7,944 nucleotides of DNA from Chloroflexota bacterium (lineage in GTDB: Bacteria > Chloroflexota > Anaerolineae > Anaerolineales > UBA11579), in the NCBI GenBank assembly GCA_030610225.1, contig JAUWSD010000051.1:1-7944 (forward strand). Direction: 5' to 3'. Below are positions 5,630-7,944 of this stretch, piece after piece. Under the pieces are notes generated by a model, which saw nothing but the letters and a program-made list of their open reading frames with translations, was not told the origin of the DNA and did no database searches. The stretch's first letter is position 1. Every line of letters starts with the position of its first letter. The position numbers were made by a program, and so were the translations under genes.

Positions 5630-6913
5630 TTATTGTAAGCCCATAATCTTAGCACTCAATACCGAATCATCCAAGGTTTTAATTTTTACTTTAGTGATCC
5701 TATTTACATAGGATACAGGAGATTCAGTTCTTATTTTAAGGTAATTATCAGAAAGACCAAATAGTACCCAATTATCATTTTCTAGTCTTTTCGAATGCTC
5801 CCAGAGGACCGGTAGTGTTTTACCGATGAACTTTTTCTTGAATTTGTCCTCTGACAATTTTATTAAATCTCGCAGAGCTTTGCTGCGTTCTTTTCTAGTG
5901 AAGTTATGGACGCTTCCTGGCAATTTTACTGCTGGTGTGCCTTCACGTTCTGAATAAGTGAAGACATGCCCACCTGAGAAATTCATGCTATCAATGAACC
6001 TGAAGTTTTCCTTGAATTCCTCCTCTGTCTCACCCGGAAAACCTGCCATGACATCAGTTGTGATTGCCAGGTCGGGGATCTTCTCGCGGGCCGTGTTGAC
6101 CAGTACTGAGTATTCATCAGGTGTGATCTTGCGGGCCATTCGTCTCAAGACTGAAGCAGACCCGGATTGGAGTGGCAGGTGGAGATGTCGGCATAGGCGT
6201 TCATCATCCCATAGATCAAAAAAAGACGGATCTATATCCCATGGTTCCAGCGATGAGATGCGCAAGCGGGGAATATCCTTATTCTTCAAAACAAGCTTGA
6301 TCAGATCCTTGAGGTGCTGGTTGGGAGCAAGGTCGTAACCCCATGAACCGAGATGTACTCCTGTCAGGACGATCTCCTGTGCGCCACCTTTAAGAGCGAA
6401 GTCAATATCTCTGAGGATAGTATCAATACTTTGACTGCGTCCCGGACCGCGCGCGATGGTGGTAATGCAGTAGGTGCATTGATTGTCGCAGCCGTCCTGA
6501 ACTTTGATGAATGCGCGGGTTCGGTACCTTGAACCGGGGATGGGTTCCCTATAGATCTTGTCCAGGTCAATTGATCCCTGATCTATCTGGAGGATGTCTG
6601 AAACCAAAGAGTTCTTATTGCTGTTTGGGATCACATGAGTGACACCTTCAATTTGAGTCAGATCATCTGGTTTCAGGGATGCCAGGCAGCCGGTTACAGC
6701 TATCTGCTGAACACCAGCTCTATTTGCCTGGCGGATCTTCTGGCGGGAGTCGGAAGCTGCTGCGGCAGTAACAGCACATGAATTCAGCACCATTATGTCC
6801 GCATCTTCCATGCTGCCAACAAGCTCATATCCAGCAGCACGAAATTGGAGTGAAAAGAACTCAATTTCACTCTGGTTCAGGCGGCATCCGATAGTATCAA
6901 GGTAAATTTTCAT
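5630..6913 (-). CDS. mtaB: tRNA methylthiotransferase MtaB (ms2t6A37 synthesis), radical SAM
   Basis: A 427-residue methylthiotransferase. MtaB (YqeV in Bacillus) adds a methylthio group to t6A37 in tRNAs reading ANN codons, using two iron-sulfur clusters and S-adenosylmethionine. The UPF0004 domain cysteines are C10 ('TIGCRLNQSE'), C46 ('NSCAVT') and C76 ('VTGCLA'). The radical SAM motif is 'CDNQCTYC' with C142, C146 and C149. A C-terminal TRAM-like RNA-binding domain covers about 365-427. The 'TIGCRLNQ.E' and 'SCAVTAAAASDSRQKIRQ' blocks resemble MtaB rather than MiaB or RimO; RimO would modify ribosomal protein S12. The ATG has no visible Shine-Dalgarno sequence. A promoter-like element starts about 14 bases upstream. 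Its position next to HIT and yqeY agrees with the known neighbourhood of mtaB. Confidence 0.92.
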   Translation of the reverse strand: MKIYLDTIGCRLNQSEIEFFSLQFRAAGYELVGSMEDADIMVLNSCAVTAAAASDSRQKIRQANRAGVQQIAVTGCLASLKPDDLTQIEGVTHVIPNSNKNSLVSDILQIDQGSIDLDKIYREPIPGSRYRTRAFIKVQDGCDNQCTYCITTIARGPGRSQSIDTILRDIDFALKGGAQEIVLTGVHLGSWGYDLAPNQHLKDLIKLVLKNKDIPRLRISSLEPWDIDPSFFDLWDDERLCRHLHLPLQSGSASVLRRMARKITPDEYSVLVNTAREKIPDLAITTDVMAGFPGETEEEFKENFRFIDSMNFSGGHVFTYSEREGTPAVKLPGSVHNFTRKERSKALRDLIKLSEDKFKKKFIGKTLPVLWEHSKRLENDNWVLFGLSDNYLKIRTESPVSYVNRITKVKIKTLDDSVLSAKIMGLQ

Positions 6914-6926
6914 ATTAAGAATTCAA

Positions 6927-6954
6927 ATTTTATCACGGTAATTGTGAATGGCAA
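6927..6954 (-). promoter_or_regulatory. mtaB: Candidate promoter for mtaB and the downstream operon, giving a very short leader
   Basis: On the - strand TTGCCA (6954-6949, five of six matches to TTGACA) is followed after 16 bases by TAAAAT (6932-6927, five of six matches to TATAAT), with TGA just before the -10 hexamer as an extended element. Transcription would begin near 6920, leaving about seven bases before the mtaB ATG at 6913. The lack of a Shine-Dalgarno sequence there fits a short-leader or leaderless message. It lies in the 63-base gap after the TPR gene. Confidence 0.5.
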
Positions 6955-6979
6955 TGGTCATTGTTTATAGCGATGGTCA
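6951..6979 (-). repeat. Pair of 10-base direct repeats overlapping the candidate mtaB -35
   Basis: On the + strand GCAATGGTCA (6951-6960) and GCGATGGTCA (6970-6979) agree at nine of ten bases and begin 19 bases apart, about two helical turns. The first overlaps the -35 hexamer of the mtaB promoter candidate, and the second includes the stop codon of the TPR gene. Placement suits a regulator half-site pair, but with two copies chance duplication is possible. Confidence 0.35.
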
Positions 6980-7944
6980 GTGAAGGAAGGTGTCAATAAT
7001 TTCCTGCACCTGTTCTTTTATTGCAGGATCATCTGAAAGGGAAATAACCTGATTGAGGTACGATTCAGCCTCTGCATTTTCCCCCAGGGAGATGTGGATA
7101 ATGCCCAAGTAATATAAAGCGTTGATGTTTTCAGGAGATATTTGAAGGGCCTGGTCGAGTAATTTCACGCCCAAACTGGGGTTTCCAAGCTGGCTGTATG
7201 CCCTGCCCAGAAGAATTAATGAATCGGGGTTATTGGGGGAGATCAGCAAAGATTTCCTCGCCGCTGGAAGACCGATCTGGGCGGTCTGATGTTCATAATT
7301 AAGGCAGAAATTGGCAAGTTGGTACCATGGTTCGAACTCATCTGGGTCTCTCAGGACAGCAGCCTCATAATAAGTATATGCCTCAAGCAGGTTGCCCATT
7401 TCAGCATTGTAGTGTCCTGCTTCATATAACATTGTCAGGTTTTCTGGATCTTGCTCTAAGGCCGTGTGGATATGGGGAAGACCTTCTTGAGGTCGATCGT
7501 CATAGGCCAGATATTGAGCGTAGAAAATGTTCGCGCTGATCGATTGTGGATTCAACTGTAGAGATGTTTCAAGTGAATGGGAAGCGTCCTGATCCAACTG
7601 CATCTGCGACATGCCGAGGTATGCCCAGCCTTCACTGTACTCCGGGTTTTCTGCAACCGCACCCGAGAAGGCTGAGTTGGCCAGATGCCAACTGTCAAGA
7701 CCTCCGAGGGTCTGCCCGATCTGAACCAGACGGTAGGCTTCATCTTCAGTGAACTCAGACCTTTGGATCGTGCTGATCATTTTGTGAGCGTGATCATATA
7801 AATTGGGGTCGAGATCTGCAGATTTGGAGAGATAGCCTGATGCCCTGTCAGGTGCGATGACTGAGAAGATCAATCCCAGTAGGAAATTTGCGTCAGGGTC
7901 ATCGGGATCAGATTCAAGAGTGGCCAGTAGGGAGTCTTTGGCGG
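6977..7944 (-). CDS. TPR-repeat protein, N-terminus outside window
   Basis: The frame is open to the right edge, so the gene is truncated; 321 residues are visible. The TTG at 7873 is not a convincing start because the upstream codons ('SDPDDPDANFLLG') continue the repeat pattern. At least six tetratricopeptide units can be seen (counting from the edge, about residues 102-132, 136-165, 169-199, 203-236, 240-269 and 274-303), with the usual small residues and repeat-ending prolines ('LNP', 'QDP', 'RDP', 'ISP'). There is a further unit near 15-47. The visible part is acidic, soluble and lacks any enzymatic motif, so it probably serves as a protein-interaction scaffold; a signal peptide or membrane anchor could lie in the missing part. 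It ends 63 bases before mtaB and may or may not share its transcript. Function unknown. Confidence 0.85.
   Translation of the reverse strand, partial: AKDSLLATLESDPDDPDANFLLGLIFSVIAPDRASGYLSKSADLDPNLYDHAHKMISTIQRSEFTEDEAYRLVQIGQTLGGLDSWHLANSAFSGAVAENPEYSEGWAYLGMSQMQLDQDASHSLETSLQLNPQSISANIFYAQYLAYDDRPQEGLPHIHTALEQDPENLTMLYEAGHYNAEMGNLLEAYTYYEAAVLRDPDEFEPWYQLANFCLNYEHQTAQIGLPAARKSLLISPNNPDSLILLGRAYSQLGNPSLGVKLLDQALQISPENINALYYLGIIHISLGENAEAESYLNQVISLSDDPAIKEQVQEIIDTFLH

Noticed and set aside
7873..7873. TTG at 7873 as the start of the TPR gene
   Set aside because: The frame stays open to the window edge and the residues before it continue the repeat pattern, so the true start is outside the window.
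1..7944. Mobile element, CRISPR array, tRNA, rRNA or defence system
   Set aside because: I saw no transposase, integrase, regularly spaced repeats, tRNA-like cloverleaf or defence-type domain; the window is almost fully occupied by housekeeping-type genes.

Overview
The window looks like an ordinary chromosomal segment from a bacterium of moderate GC content. My best guess is a member of the Chloroflexota, probably near Anaerolineae. This rests on the style of the FemAB-like protein, on a 65-residue small protein of a type I associate with that group, and on the absence of rpsU from a conserved cluster. It is an inference from resemblance; no database search was possible. I see no mobile element, RNA gene, CRISPR array or phage gene, and no convincing undescribed multi-gene system.

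Left third, + strand (1-1810): the 3' end of a FemAB/FemX-type aminoacyltransferase gene is followed after 10 bases by a complete PLP-dependent enzyme of the D-cysteine desulfhydrase/ACC deaminase family. Its active-site residues point away from ACC deaminase. A 149-base gap then carries a GAAC-N4-GTTC palindrome, a possible extended -10 promoter and a small inverted repeat. Next comes a 65-codon orphan gene with a good ribosome-binding site. A strong hairpin at 1778-1805 closes the + strand transcript and sits between convergent units.

Right three quarters, - strand (7944 down to 1836): seven genes read leftward, namely a TPR-repeat protein (truncated by the window edge), mtaB, a HIT-family hydrolase, yqeY, pgpH, ybeY and dgkA. 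From HIT to dgkA the gaps are 2 to 32 bases, so this is very likely one operon ending at the same hairpin. The order matches the well-known Firmicutes cluster mtaB(yqeV)-rpsU-yqeY-phoH-pgpH(yqfF)-ybeY-dgkA-cdd-era, but without rpsU and phoH. The products cover tRNA modification (MtaB), nucleotide hydrolysis (HIT), a GatB/YqeY-like protein, c-di-AMP breakdown (PgpH), rRNA maturation and ribosome quality control (YbeY), and lipid-carrier or diacylglycerol phosphorylation (DgkA). A promoter-like sequence lies only a few bases upstream of mtaB, which has no visible Shine-Dalgarno sequence. Transcription from it would give an almost leaderless message.

The items most worth a second look are the orphan small gene with its own signals, the palindrome upstream of it, the short-leader mtaB start with paired direct repeats, the trimmed operon, and the D121-to-V type change in the YbeY zinc motif.
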